Below are positions 10,433 to 22,096 of a DNA stretch of 41,308 nt, piece after piece (the first letter of the stretch is position 1; each line of letters begins with the position of its first letter). The notes below the pieces were generated by a model. That model was not told the origin of the DNA and searched no databases. It was given only the letters and a program-made list of their open reading frames with translations. The DNA comes from Atkinsonella hypoxylon. Taxonomy: Eukaryota; Ascomycota; Sordariomycetes; Hypocreales; Clavicipitaceae. The translations under genes and the position numbers were made by a program. The DNA is taken from positions 1 through 41,308 of the forward strand of contig JFHB01000249.1 of the NCBI GenBank assembly GCA_000729835.1, in the 5' to 3' direction.

Positions 10433-13400
10433 TTCCTAATTTATAGAGTATTTCTATAGATATTTATTTATAATTTTAAAAGCGTTAACTTTAAGCTTAT
10501 CTTTAGTAATCTATTAGTTATCTTTAGTAAAGAACCCTTTCTATTATATAAGGAATTCTAAATATAGCTTACTTAACCTACTGTAGAAACGTTAGATTTA
10601 ATAGGTATAAATTCGCTTAATTTCCTAATAGTTCTCTATACTAAACCTTTCTATTGCAATTAGTAGTAGCAGTTACTTTTTCTAGTTAAAAGGGTCTTTA
10701 CTTTATTTTAACTTCTAAAGGTAAGCTGCTAATACTACTAAATATATATATAAATCTAGTAGAAAATCTAGGCAAAATAATAATAAGCTTACTTTTATAA
10801 GAACCTTATATAGCTTTATTTATTAAGAAGACTATTTCTTTTTTAGCTTTTCTAGAAGTATATATTCTTAATGTAATTGTAAATAGACTATATTCTTTAC
10901 TTTAATGTTAATAGACTTATACTAGGCGTTATATTTAATCTTACTTAAGGCATTTACTATACTAATAGCTATTTCTACCTCTTACTAGTATAGCTTCTAA
11001 AGTACAGCTATATTACTTATATTTATTCTATTGCTAGAAACGTTATTTAATTAGATTAAATTAATAACAGTAGCTAGTTAAAAACTATATATAAGTTTAT
11101 TAAAGGAAATCTCTATACTAGCTACTACTATATTATTAAGTTAGTGCTATAGTACTAAAAGTATTGTAGTCTATAGTGTATTTAGATTTATAACTATATA
11201 GTATTAAATAGTAATAATAACTATTTAATTCTTCTATTTAGCTATTCTATCTATCTATAGGTAGTAAGCTATAGCTATAAGTAATTTACTTTTAATTTAG
11301 GTAAATATACTTCTTTAAACATTAGAAATAAACTTTAGATCTTAGTTGCTTATAATCTACTTAGAAAGGCTTTAGTTTAATAAATATAGTATTTATAAGA
11401 GTAGTTCTACCTAAATTTCTACTATATATATTATATACTTAAGTATAAGGATTATTTACTTACTAAATAGGCAATTTACTAAATATAGTAAATTATAGAA
11501 GCTATATTTATCTTTTTACTATAGAGTGTTTATTAAGCTAACTTTAGGTATATTAGTAATAAAATTAAGTAAAATTATATAGAAAGAAGTTAAAACTAAC
11601 TCTAATAACCTTAATTCCTTTAGCAGCTTACTATAGTTAATTACGTTTTTTTTATAAGTATAGCAGTAAGTAATATAGGTTTAAATCTACTTATATATCT
11701 ATAGAAAGTAAACTACCTATAATTCTACTGCTATTCTATAGGCACTAAAATAGTTTTAATTATTATAGACTATTTTAAGGATAAATTCTATAACCTTTAT
11801 AGGTATATATAGTTAAAATAGGCCTTTTTTATTATAATAGTATAAAAGTCTATTGTTTTATAGAGTTTATTTATACAGTAAAATCCTTAGCCTTTATTAT
11901 TAATTTTACTAATTCTACTTTTCGCAAAAGTTCTTAATACCTTCTATAATTCTACTAAGCTTTAGATTAAAACTATAGCCTTAAATAATTTTCTCTTTTA
12001 AACCTTTATTTAATACTGCTGTAGTGCTATATTCTTTAGTAAAAAACGCACTTATATTAAGCTTATTAAATTTACTGTTATAAGCCTTCTCTTAGTATAA
12101 AACTATAACTAGCAACCTAGAGAGTGCATTTAGCACTATATTTAGTACTTTTAATATATAGAAAACTCTTAGGTTAAATTATAATAGATAATTAGCTACT
12201 TTAGCTAATTTTAGGTTAGCTTTATCTAGATCTATTATAGTAAGTAAGATATATTTAATAATCCCTTTTACTAATAAGTAGTCTATAATAATATTAATAG
12301 TATAGTAGTTAGATTAAACTATTTTCTATAGCTTTTAGATACTCTATATAATTATAGCTACCTCTACCTTAGTTAATCTATAATGTTTCTTTAGGTTAAA
12401 AGTATATCTTAAGAGAAAAAGAATTAACTATAGCTAGTTACTTTTAATATCTTTATTAGGTATACTATAACTATTCTATTTACCTATAAGCTAGAAGATA
12501 AAGAGCCTAAATTCTTTCTTATAAGCGTTAACTTTAAAGAATAAATACTTACTAGAGTTATAGTACTATAGAATAGTATTTTTATTAAGGTATACTTTTA
12601 CCTCTTTAAATGCCTTTTCTTCCTTAGGTTTTAGTAAAAATATTACTTTTTAGGCTTTCTTTTAGTATATTAGTTTAAGTAGACTATTAGCTAAGCTTTT
12701 CTTATAAAGCTCTTATAGTAAAGTAGTTTTTTATTTCTATAGTAAGTAAATTTATATATTAAACTATAGAATACTTTTCTATAAAAAGCTAGCTATATTA
12801 ATAAAGGTCTCTAGATTTATAAGATCTACTAGAAACTTAAGTTTTTAAAAAGCTTTTAGTTTATTATTTATATTAATAATTCTATTACTATTAATAATAA
12901 AACCTAATAGCTAAATAGCTAAGTAGCTTATAAATAACTTCTTTATAGCTATTATTAACTTATTTTTCTTTAGGATTAATAAGACTATATTAAGGTATAT
13001 AAGGTAGTTCTTAGTAGAGTTAAAGAATATAATAATATTATTAATATAGATTTATATAAAATATTAATGCTTTTAAAATAATTAGTCTATATACTATTAA
13101 GTAAAAGCTAGTGCATTCTTAAAGCCTATAAGCACTATATTTAATGCTTTTAATCTCTATTTTAATATTACTACTATATAAGATTAATGTTCTTATCTTA
13201 TAGAAAGTTAGTAGAAAAACCCTAATATATTAAAGAGTAAAAACATTTTCTTACTATATATATCTACTATAATATTTAATTAATCTAGTAAGGGGTATAT
13301 ATTTAGTATTACTATACTGTTAAGTAGCTTTATATTAACTATAACTTATTCTTTTCTTTCTATTAAGGTTTTAATTTACACTATAAAGGCTAGGTAGGCT

Positions 13401-14025
13401 ATAGCTACTAAGTTATCTAAATATAATATCTTTCTACTTAAATACAGCTTATTATAAACCTTATTTAGTTTAGCTTTATCTTTAGCTCCTAGTAGGTAGA
13501 TTTAGATAGGTTTTAGCTGCTTCTACTATTTATCTACTAGATCTACTCTTATATACTAGTCTTTAGGCATAGAAATAATACCTTTATTACAATAAATGTT
13601 ATATTTATCTATTAAGTTAATAAGCTTAGTTACAATATTTAGGTTTAAGTTTTCTACCTTAACCTTATATTTATTGTAAATATATAGTACATCCTTAGGA
13701 TAAGAGATTCTATATATAGAGATACTATTATTAACTTTTTTAGGGTTAAATCTGCTACTATTACCTTCTTTCTATAACTTATAATCTTCTGTAAGCAATA
13801 AACTATTATTAGGTGCAATATCCTTAGAAAAATATATATATAAATTAAATAGGTTTATAATTATATAGTTAGCCTTAAGCCCTTTGTTATACTAGAGATA
13901 AGCAACCTTTTAATTTTTCTAGATTATAACAAATTTATCTAAATAGTTATAGGCTACTATTTATTCCTAGTTAGTTATGCTAAGCAATGCATCTAGGATA
14001 AGGTTAGATTTTAAGTATATATAGT
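10433..14025 (-). pseudogene. pol: X copy 2 pol remnant: RT to chromodomain
   Basis: This is the reverse-complement counterpart of copy 1 366-3730, plus about 230 bp of the protease-RT linker upstream, up to the solo LTR. By alignment the chromodomain core is at about 10500-10562, integrase near 11010-11680, RNase H near 12130-12560 and RT near 12700-13796, with the YINN active-site remnant near 13038-13049. Stops occur throughout at Gln and Trp codons. The frame is interrupted upstream by the solo LTR at 14026; the gag-protease part resumes at 14724. Confidence 0.85.
14021..14025. repeat. Target-site duplication ATAGT, left
   Basis: ATAGT directly precedes the solo LTR and is repeated directly after it at 14719-14723. 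X copy 3 has a single uninterrupted ATAGT at the same place (around 33057), showing the pre-insertion state. Confidence 0.85.
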
Positions 14026-14718
14026 TGTTAAAAATAAGCTACCCTGTATAGCCTATTTTTATGCCTACTAGTTGCTCTATCACGTGACCCTCATTAGGTC
14101 TTGTTACGTTGATTTTTGGTAGAGATATCGTTGTTACTAGATGCAAACATCTAGATTTAACTAAGGCAAAGTTGCCTAACCTATAGTCAACTTTAACTGC
14201 GATTTTCTCCACAACTAGCAATAGTAGAAATTCAAGAAGTATACCATTCAAAAGCTAAGAATTAGGGCTATTTAATAATATAATTGTTGGATAGGGTTGC
14301 TTATAAGGGTTGCTTATTATTAGTGGAATTTGTTAAATTGTGCATATAGGCGTCTCGTTTGTATAGCTATAAGTTGATTTTTTTGTTTTTATATAGTAAA
14401 TCTTTTTGCGGAAATTATAAAGTAGCCTACAAGCCCCTTCTAGCAACTACAGCCTGCCGATATAGTCAGTAGGTCTATAAGGGACTAGAAAGATTCAAGA
14501 TCCTACCCTCACCAAGTTCGTTACAGCGCTCTTAATATAAAGATACTACTATTACAGTTATCTATTGCCTCTACGTGATCTAGTACTATACACTACAGCT
14601 TGATTTAGGCCGCTGCTGCTTCCACTACGTGATAATTGCTAGGAGCAATTACAGGTGCTAAATATAAGAGACCACTACCCTCTTCTATCTAGTCCTGTAA
14701 TCCCTATTGTTTTCAATA
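14026..14718 (+). repeat. Copia-type solo LTR (693 bp) inside X copy 2
   Basis: It begins TGTTAAAAATAAGC and ends GTTTTCAATA, with ATAGT on both sides. It is the inverted counterpart of the LTR at 7696-8390. No primer site or internal region adjoins it, so it is a solo LTR left by LTR-LTR recombination. It is clearly less RIP-mutated than the X sequence around it, which suggests a later arrival or escape from RIP. Antisense open frames within both LTR copies (8195-8377 plus, 14039-14251 minus) encode nearly the same peptide but look incidental. Confidence 0.88.
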
Positions 14719-14723
14719 ATAGT
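14719..14723. repeat. Target-site duplication ATAGT, right
   Basis: Second copy of the 5-bp duplication generated by the solo LTR's parent element. X copy 2 resumes immediately after it. Confidence 0.85.
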
Positions 14724-17700
14724 AGGTAGTAGCCTTCTTATTAACTAGTACCTCCTTCTATTTAACTAGGATATACTCCTACGATTTTAGCGGAATTATT
14801 ACAGCTTATACTGCTGTTACGTTCTAATGTAGAATCTTTAAAATCGGCTAAAAGATACCTATTTCTATAACTATATTATAAATAGACCTAATAGTAGCTC
14901 TAGGGCGGACAAAATCAATTTTAACACTATAATTATAGAGGAAGGTTAAACCTAGAAGGAGCTTTAGTTCTAAGTTACTTATTACGTTAGCTGTAACTGT
15001 AAAATAGCTAGTTATAGGCACACTATATATAGATCTAGGGATATAGAAGTTAAATGTAGCTGTCTTAGAGATATAGAAGAATAATTGCACTCTAGTAACT
15101 AGTTTTAGCTCTATTTTTGCCTATTTTATATTCTAACTAAACTAAGTTAACTATACTTTATTAACTAGCACTAAAGAGGTTCTAGTATCTAGGTAGATCT
15201 AATATAATAGTCCCTTATTATAGAATTAAATAGAAATCTTTAGGAAGGAATTTAACTTTAAAATACTAGATTTAATAAGCTATAGCTTTATAACTGCTTT
15301 AACTACTTACTCTATTTAGATTCCTTATAAATTCTTTTAGTCTACCTTTATTTAAACCTTTTTCTTTTACTTTTCTTTACTTTTAGTAAAATAGGTTTTA
15401 ATAAAGTTAGATTTTAGGCTAATTAGTAGTTCTTTAGTATTAACTATTTTTTCTTCTTCTATTAGCTAATATTTATAGCTTTTAAGGTACTTTTTATAGT
15501 CTTTTTAGTTAGATTTATCTTTAAACGTTATTATATAGGTATATTCCTTATTATTCTACAGTAAGCTCTATTATTAAAAACGTTAAAGCTACTAAGAATA
15601 CTATAGCTCTAGCTAATAATTCTAGCTAGCTTCTAAATTCTAGTTCTATTAAGGCTAAAGCTACTGCTCTCTTAGTAGCTAATTTCTTTAGTTTTATAGT
15701 AGGTACTAAGGACAATTATTCTAGTAATTTTTATAGAATAAAGGTTAAAACTAAAATTAACTGTTACTTTTATTCTAGTTTACTTAGTTACTTTAGGCTA
15801 CTTTATTATTTTTAGAGTTCTTACTATTAGATTTACTTTAAGTATAGTAAGTATTAGTACTTTCCTTATAGTCTTTTAATTTTTATTATTTTTCTAAATC
15901 CTTAAGGCATTTTTATAGATTCTTAACCTTATTATTTACTATAGTAATATATATAGATCTTAGGTTTTTTACTATTAAAATTAAGTATAGCTATTATAAT
16001 CTTAAGTATAGCTTATAATAAAGTCTTAAAAGAAGCTAAAGATTAGTAGTTTTACTATTTATATAGGTATATTAAAATACTTTAGAGGTAAATTCCCTAA
16101 ATAATTTTTCTTTAATTATATTTTACTCTATAAACTTAGCTAAATCTAGCTATATTATTGTATCCTAGATCTATATACTAAATTCTTTATAGATAGCAGT
16201 ATAAATAGAGTTTAAACTGCTAAAAATAGCTGTTTTTTTATAGTAATTTAGATACTGCCTATACTATATTAATGTATTCCTTTTAAAGAGAGTTTAAAGC
16301 TTAATATAAATAGCTTCTTAGGCGTTAATTATACTACAGCTATAGTAGTCTTTAACAGCTTAGATCTATAGCTCTATATTATAGAAAATAGTGTACTTTC
16401 CTTTATATAAAATTAGCTTATAGATATTTCTATTGTTAAAGGGTTTAAAGTAACTAATATTAGTAATTTTCTATATAGAATCTATTTATTCCTTAAGGGT
16501 TTAGAACTATATATTGCTTTAGTTATTTTATTCTTAATGTAAATCTAGCCTTTTATCTACTAGGTTTAGCTAGAGATTATTGTTTCTAATATAGTATAGT
16601 ACCTATTAATTTATATACTAATATTTAAAGTTACTAAATACTTAATTCTAGTCTTTTTTAGTATTTTAGCTCTTCTTAGCTTTACTATTGTAGTATTACT
16701 TTAATAGATTCTTTAGAAATTATAGTAGCTTCTATTCTTTTAGAAAAGTACTAAAGTATTTAAAGTATCTCTATATTATATAGGTTCCTTTATCTAAAGG
16801 TTGCTTTTAACTTTACTTTTAGTTTTAGTTGTTTTTTAGAGGTAAGTAAGAATTAAAAGCCCTTTACCTATAATTCTTAAGCTAGAAGCTTTATTAAGTA
16901 TAGTATTATTTATTATATTTATCTTAAGGCTTAAGTGTAGTCTCTATTTTCTAGGCTAAGTATTATTACTTTACCTAAAGAGTAGCAATTTTATTATTTA
17001 ATTCTCTCTATAATTTACTAATTTTATTAATTAATTCTTCTTTAATTCTACTAATTTACCTACTAATTTCTATAGAAAAACCTATAAACTATTTTAGTAA
17101 GAGGTTCTCTTTTTTAAGTAGATTTACTACTTTCTTTACTTTATACTTTAGCTTAAAGGTATAAAACCTTTAGTAAGTCTATAAAAGTAGTAAGATTTTA
17201 GCTAGTTCTTTAATTAGTAAGTTCTTTTTAGTAGTTTAAGGTATATTTAATAGATCTAGGTCTTTAGTAAGTAGTATAAATCTAAATCTCTATACTTACT
17301 TTCCTTTAATATTCTAGGTAGAACTAGTACTAGCTTTATAGATAGTATCTCTTAAGCTATTAGATCTAGATAATCTAGCTTTAGCTTTTCCTTTTAGTAT
17401 TACTGTTAGTAAATCTATAAGGAGTTTAGTAGATTTAGCCTTATTAATAATTCTATTAACCTACCTTTATACCTACTATACTATAGAAGCATTAATAGTA
17501 TTCTAGTAAGAAAGTAGTTCTACTAGCTTAAGTTAGTTATATAATTTAAGCTATTTATTAATAAATTTATAGTAAGTAAAATAAAGTAGTAAGCTTCTTT
17601 TCTTTTAAGGTATAAAATCTCTTTTTTAAATCTAGAAATCTAGATTTTAGCAGTAAAATTTATAGAATTAGTGTATAGTTTTAAGTTCTCTATTAGTAAA

Positions 17701-17753
17701 AGAAATATAATTCCTTCTACTAAGCTTCTTCTAAAGTTGCTCTATCTTAAATA
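14724..17753 (-). pseudogene. gag-pro: X copy 2 gag-protease remnant
   Basis: This is the N-terminal part of the single gag-pol frame of element X. The aspartic protease motif L-D-T-G reads L-D-T-R at 15175-15192 (GGA to AGA, a TG-to-TA RIP change on this strand). An 80-codon open stretch follows in the same frame at 14848-15090, with VPITSYFTVTAN and KLLLGLTFLYNY, typical of the C-terminal half of a retropepsin (the LLLG block). Upstream, gag is readable in phase at about 15860-17750 but full of stops. The start equivalent to copy 3's ATG is mutated to ATA here. Confidence 0.78.
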
Positions 17754-17815
17754 TTACAATTTTAGCTTTTAAGCTTAAGGAGAGTTAGTAATAATTAGAA
17801 GCAATTGCTACTACT

Positions 17816-18058
17816 TATTACAGTAAGATCTAATATAGGTTTATTAGAAGTAATAATAGGTTGTTAAATTTAATAGGTTATATAATAAATTGTAAAAGGA
17901 GTTGTAAGAGCTTCTGTAAGGAGCATTTAGTAATAGTGTTCTAGTGAATAATAGTTAATTGTTCAATCTAACTACTTAAGTGTTGCTTCTAACTACTTAT
18001 ACATAATTGCAGTTACGTGCACTAGTGACCTGCGGGTCTGTAGGATTATCCCGTAACA
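17816..18058 (-). repeat. 5' LTR of X copy 2 (243 bp)
   Basis: It spans TATTAC (mutated TGTTAC, 17816) to GTAACA (18058), exactly 243 bp like the other three X LTRs. The outer part (about 17990-18058) is essentially unmutated, keeping ACGTGCACTAGTGACC and CCCGTAACA. The inner part is RIP-altered. It abuts X copy 4 directly at 18059. Confidence 0.93.
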
Positions 18059-19680
18059 AGTATAGTAAGTATAAAGGTAGATTAATAGAATTATTAATAA
18101 GGTTAAATCTACTAAACTTCTTATAGATTTACTAATAGTAATACTAAAAGAAAAAGCTAAGGCTAGATTATCTAGATTTAATAGCTTAAGAGGCACTATT
18201 TATAAAGCTAATACTAGTTCTACCTAGAATATTAAAGAAAAGTAAGTATAGAGATCTAGATTTACACTACTTACTAAAGACCTAAATCTATTAAATATAC
18301 CTTAAACTACTAGAAAGAACTTACTAATTAAAGAACTAGCTAAAATCTTACTACTTTTATAAGCTTACTAAAGGTTTTATACTCTTAAGCTAAAGTATAA
18401 AGTAAAGGAAGCAGTAAAGCTACTTAAAAAAAGGAACCTCTTACTAAAATAGCTTATAGGTTTTTCTATAGAAATTAGTAGGTAAATTAGTAGAATTAAG
18501 GGAGAATTAATTAATAAAATTAGTAAATTATAGAGAGAATTAAACAATAAAATTACTGCTCTTTAAGTAGAGTAACAATACTTAGCCTAGAAAATAGAGA
18601 CTATACTTAAGCCTTAAGATAGATATAATAGGTAATACTATACCTAATAAGGCTTCTAGCTTAAGGATTATAGGTAAAGAGCTTTTAATTCTTACTTACC
18701 CCTAAAAGATAACTATAATTAAAAGTAAGGTTAAAAGCAACCTCTAGGTAAAGGAAACTATATAATATAAAGATACTTTAAATACTTTAGTACTTTTCTA
18801 AAAGAATAGAAGCTACTATAATTTCTAAAGAATCTATTAGAGTAATACTATAATAGTAAGGCTAAGAAGAGCTAAGATACTAAAAAAGACTAAGATTAAG
18901 TATTTAGTAACTTTAAATATTAGTATATAAATTAATAGGCACTATACTATACTAGAAACAATAATCTCTAGCTAAAACTAGTAAATAAAAGGCTAAATCT
19001 ACGTTAGAAGTAGAATAACTAAAGCAATATATAGTTTTAAACCTCTAAGGAATAAATAGATTCTATATAGAAAATTACTAATATTAGTTACTTTAAACCC
19101 TTTAATAATAGAAATATCTATAAGCTAATTTTATATAAAAGAAAGTATACTGTTTTTTATAATATAGAGCTATAAATCTAAGCTATTAAAGACTACTATA
19201 GCTGTAGTATAATTAATGCCTAAAAAGCTATTTACATTAAGCTCTAAACTCTCTTTAAAGAGAATGTATTAATATAGTATAAGTAGTATCTAGATTACTA
19301 TAAAAAAACAGCTATTTTTAGCAGTTTAAACTCTATTTATACTGCTATCTATAAAGAATTTAGTATATAGATCTAGAATGCAATAATATAGCTAGATTTA
19401 GCTAAGTTTATAAAGTAAAATATAATTAAAGAAAAATTATTTAGAGAATTTATCTTTAAAGTATTTTAATATATCTATATAAATAGTAAAACTACTAATC
19501 TTTAGCTCCTTTTAAGACTCTATTATAAGCTATACCTAGGATTATAATAGCTATACTTAATTCTAATAGTAAAAGACCTAAGATCTATATATATTACTAT
19601 AGTAGATAATAAGGTTAAGGATCTATAAGAATGCCTTAAGGATCTAGAAAAACAATAAAAATTAAGAGACTATAAGGAAG
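18059..19680 (+). mobile_element. gag: X copy 4: gag fragment, head-to-head with copy 2
   Basis: This 1622-bp plus-strand segment is the reverse complement of copy 2 positions 15861-17482 (positions sum to about 35541), covering most of gag and nothing else. The in-phase frame shows FKENVLI...YKQYLDYYKK near 19255-19310 and an Ile/Leu-rich gag core, with stops at Gln and Trp codons. It begins exactly at the LTR end of copy 2, as if copy 2 had inserted into the gag of an older, oppositely oriented X element. It ends where the TGTTGGAATCG segment starts. The rest of this older copy is not found in the window. Confidence 0.85.
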
Positions 19681-19681
19681 G

Positions 19682-20013
19682 TGTTGGAATCGTTATAACT
19701 CTATTGTGCGATTCCAGCACCTGCGTAGGTGGATACAACTGCTAATTGGTTGCATCTGTACATTAGTCTCCACTTACATCGGGGCCGCTAATACCCCTTA
19801 ATTCCCCCTTAACACAACACTATGCCTAAGGCATATAAGGCATCTAATGGGGTATATAATGTAGCCTCTTTTGCTAGTTAGATATAACTCCTAGATAACT
19901 AAATTTAAACCTCTTTAATGTAAATACTAGTGCACTAGTGAACTAGTTATAGGGCTAACTTAAAGGAGTATAAATTTAACCCTTAGTCTTTTAACACTAA
20001 TTAGTAGTTACTG
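19682..20013 (+). repeat. LTR-like segment starting TGTTGGAATCG
   Basis: This block of low RIP load interrupts X copy 4 and is itself cut by the element G LTR at 20014. It starts TGTTGGAATCG, and the first 40 bp contain the inverted pair GGAATCG...CGATTCC. A TATA-like GGTATATAATG lies at 19851-19861. A TGTTGG start is common for LTRs of fungal retrotransposons, but no matching 3' end or second copy is present, so the call rests on the termini and position only. No gene is seen in it. Confidence 0.42.
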
Positions 20014-20216
20014 TGTCGCGGCGGGGTTACCCCCTTGCGCTCTTATATTAGCTTTGCAAGGGATGCTACATATAGATTTTTCTCTATAAGAGTGTGCATC
20101 GCCTAGACATCTAGATAGTTTAAGCAAGCAAGTGCGCAAGCAGCTTCTACTAACTCTTTTTGGGCTTTTACTCTTTTAATTAATTAATATCTTTTAGCCT
20201 ACTTTAATTTATAACA
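20014..20216 (+). repeat. 5' LTR of G1 (about 203 bp)
   Basis: It starts TGTCGCGGCGG and ends TTTATAACA, a RIP-mutated version of the CGCGACA complement. Near the start is GGGGTTACCCC, and CGCTCTTATA pairs with TATAAGAG about 50 bp later. The first 150 bp are little mutated. The 3' boundary is inferred from the terminal inverted repeat and from the aligned end in G2 (TTACAACA). Confidence 0.65.
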
Positions 20217-21100
20217 CTTAACGCTTAAGAGATATTACTTTACTGCTAGTAACACTTTCCTTAACTCTTTAGTACATTTAGCTCCTTTTATATATATATA
20301 TCTTCTAAGCTGCAATTAATATTTTATTTCTGCTTTTTCTAACTATTTAATCTTCTTACCTACTATTATTTAATAGTATATACTGTTAAATATCTTGCTC
20401 TTTACTAATTCTTTTTAATCTTAATGTACACTATATTATTACCTACTTTAGCGTAAGCTATATAGTTATTTAGGGGTTTAGTTTTAAGGTAATAAAAATA
20501 GAGGCTTTACTAAAGAATTATTCTAATTAAAGTGCATTATATAATTAAAAGGTTTTTTATAGAGATTCTAGGAGAAAGAAGGAAAAGCTACTAAGTATTA
20601 AAGATAGAAGAGCACTTTAGCTTAAATATTACTAATATAAGAAAGAAGGAAATTATAGAGATAAAAGCTCTATATTATAAGGGATTATTTAATTAAGAGA
20701 GAAAGAAAATTTCTGTAGCTTTTTTAAGCTAAGAAGAGCTAAGCCTAGTTAAAGACAATTGCTATATTGTAAATACTAGCTAGCCTATTTAACCTCTATT
20801 TTACTCTTAGCTAAAATAGCCTTAATATAATAAAAAGGAAGTTTTTAGGTTCTTTAAACGTTATAATTATTTAATTATAGAGAAAAATTTCTCTTTTATC
20901 CTTATCTTAGCAGTTATCTTTATATTTACTATTATTAGTAATTAAGTTCTTAGCCTTTATATCTTAGCGTTAAAAGCTTATATAACTATAGAAGTAAAAG
21001 GTAAAAGCATTAAAAGTATAGCTAATATAGAGAATTATATATATTACACTCTTTCTATTAAGTAAGATTAATTATTCTTTTTATACCTACTTTCTATATT
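20217..21100 (+). other. G1 leader; no gene recognised
   Basis: AT-rich, RIP-mutated sequence between the LTR and the first gag codons I can follow. It aligns with 22097-22975 of G2. No protein family is recognisable and no clear primer site follows the LTR (the first bases are CTTAACGC). Confidence 0.45.
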
Positions 21101-21884
21101 AAGCTATCTTATTAGTTATTTATATAAGTTTAGTATTCTATATCCCTTAAAGAAAAGTATAAGCTCTATATCTAAAGCAGCTAATACTAGCTCTAGCTAA
21201 TCTAGTAAATCTTCTAAAAAAGTTGTTTTAAAACCTAAGATTATAATAGAATTAAATACTTAAGATAAAAAGGCTAGTACTAATAGCGCTATAGCTATAC
21301 TTTATAAGGCTCTTGCTAAAGCTATAGGTAAAGCTATTAGAAAGTAGTAAGCTTAAGCTACCTTTAATAAGAAGTTTAATATATACTAATTTAAGGGAGA
21401 GAATATCTTTAATTACTTAACTAGCTTTAAGCTAAAGATAAAGACCTTATTTATTCTAAAGGAAAATTAGTAGAAGATATTTATCTATTATATTAACCTA
21501 TTAATCTATAAGTATATAAAGGTTATTTATACCTTATATAATTAGAAAGAAGCTAAGGAGCAGCTTTTACTTTAGTATAAAGCTACTCCTTAGGATTAAA
21601 AGAAGTAAGCTAATAAGAAGCTTAAAGACTTAAAGAGAAACTATTTAAGGACTATAAAAGATACTCTCTATTAGCTTTAAGAGCATTAAGCTGCTATAAT
21701 TAGCGCTAAGCTCTATATATAGCGCAGTGTAACCTCTTAGTCTAATTACATTTATAAAGCCTTACTAGATGCTGTACTTACTAGCTTTATAGATTAAATA
21801 AAAGTCACTAGAGCTAAGTTCGTTGTAATGCTCTATAGAGAGTTATTAAAGCAGCTTAGCTAGTATATATAAGCTAGAATAGAG
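21100..21884 (+). pseudogene. gag: G1 gag, N-terminal fragment
   Basis: This matches the first part of G2 gag, including the Ser-rich stretch near 21190 and the Lys-rich KALAKAIGKAIRK-like stretch near 21310-21345. It is truncated at 21884 by the G2 insertion, before the zinc knuckle. Stops are of the RIP type. Confidence 0.6.
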
Positions 21885-21886
21885 TG

Positions 21887-22096
21887 TGTCGCGGCGGGGT
21901 TACCCCCTTGCGCTCTTATATTAGCTTTGCAAGGGATGCTACATACAGGTTTTCTCTATAAGAGTGCGTATCGCCTAGACGTCTAGATAGTTTAAGTAAG
22001 CAAGAAAGCAAGCGCGTAAGCAGCTTTTACTGATTCTTTTTAGGCTTTTGCTCTTTTAATTAATTAATATCTTTTAGCCCGCTTTAATTTACAACA
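21887..22096 (+). repeat. 5' LTR of G2 (about 210 bp)
   Basis: It starts TGTCGCGGCGG and ends TTTACAACA. It is seven bases longer than the G1 LTR because of an extra AAGAAAGC-type repeat near 22000. It is lightly RIP-mutated. No 3' LTR of this family is found before the telomere. Confidence 0.65.

Larger units (their letters stand above)
8391..18058 (-). mobile_element. X copy 2: 3'-truncated chromovirus interrupted by a solo LTR
   Basis: This minus-strand copy runs from its 5' LTR (17816-18058) through gag, protease, RT, RNase H, integrase, chromodomain and into ORF3. It stops at 8391, where the copia LTR begins; roughly 1 kb including the 3' LTR is missing. Compared with copy 3 it has one extra block at 14026-14723, the copia solo LTR plus a target duplication. 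It is heavily RIP-mutated throughout, except in the solo LTR and the outer end of the 5' LTR. Confidence 0.9.
20014..21886 (+). mobile_element. G1: 5' fragment of Gypsy-type element G
   Basis: A 5' LTR, leader and the N-terminal part of gag are followed directly by the LTR of a second copy (G2) at 21887. G1 and G2 align over about 1870 bp with mainly transition differences. The junction at AGCTAGAATAGAG falls inside gag, so G2 probably inserted into G1. The remainder of G1 (rest of gag, pol, 3' LTR) is not seen downstream. Confidence 0.8.

Noticed and set aside
7696..14718. Two 0.7-kb inverted blocks as terminal inverted repeats of a 7-kb DNA transposon
   Set aside because: The right block has its own 5-bp target duplication and is absent from the same site in X copy 3. 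The left block adjoins a tRNA-iMet primer site. The DNA between them is X copy 2.
17993..18196. Minus-strand open frame of 67 codons
   Set aside because: It spans the junction of the copy 2 LTR and the inverted copy 4 gag fragment, antisense to gag; a chance frame.
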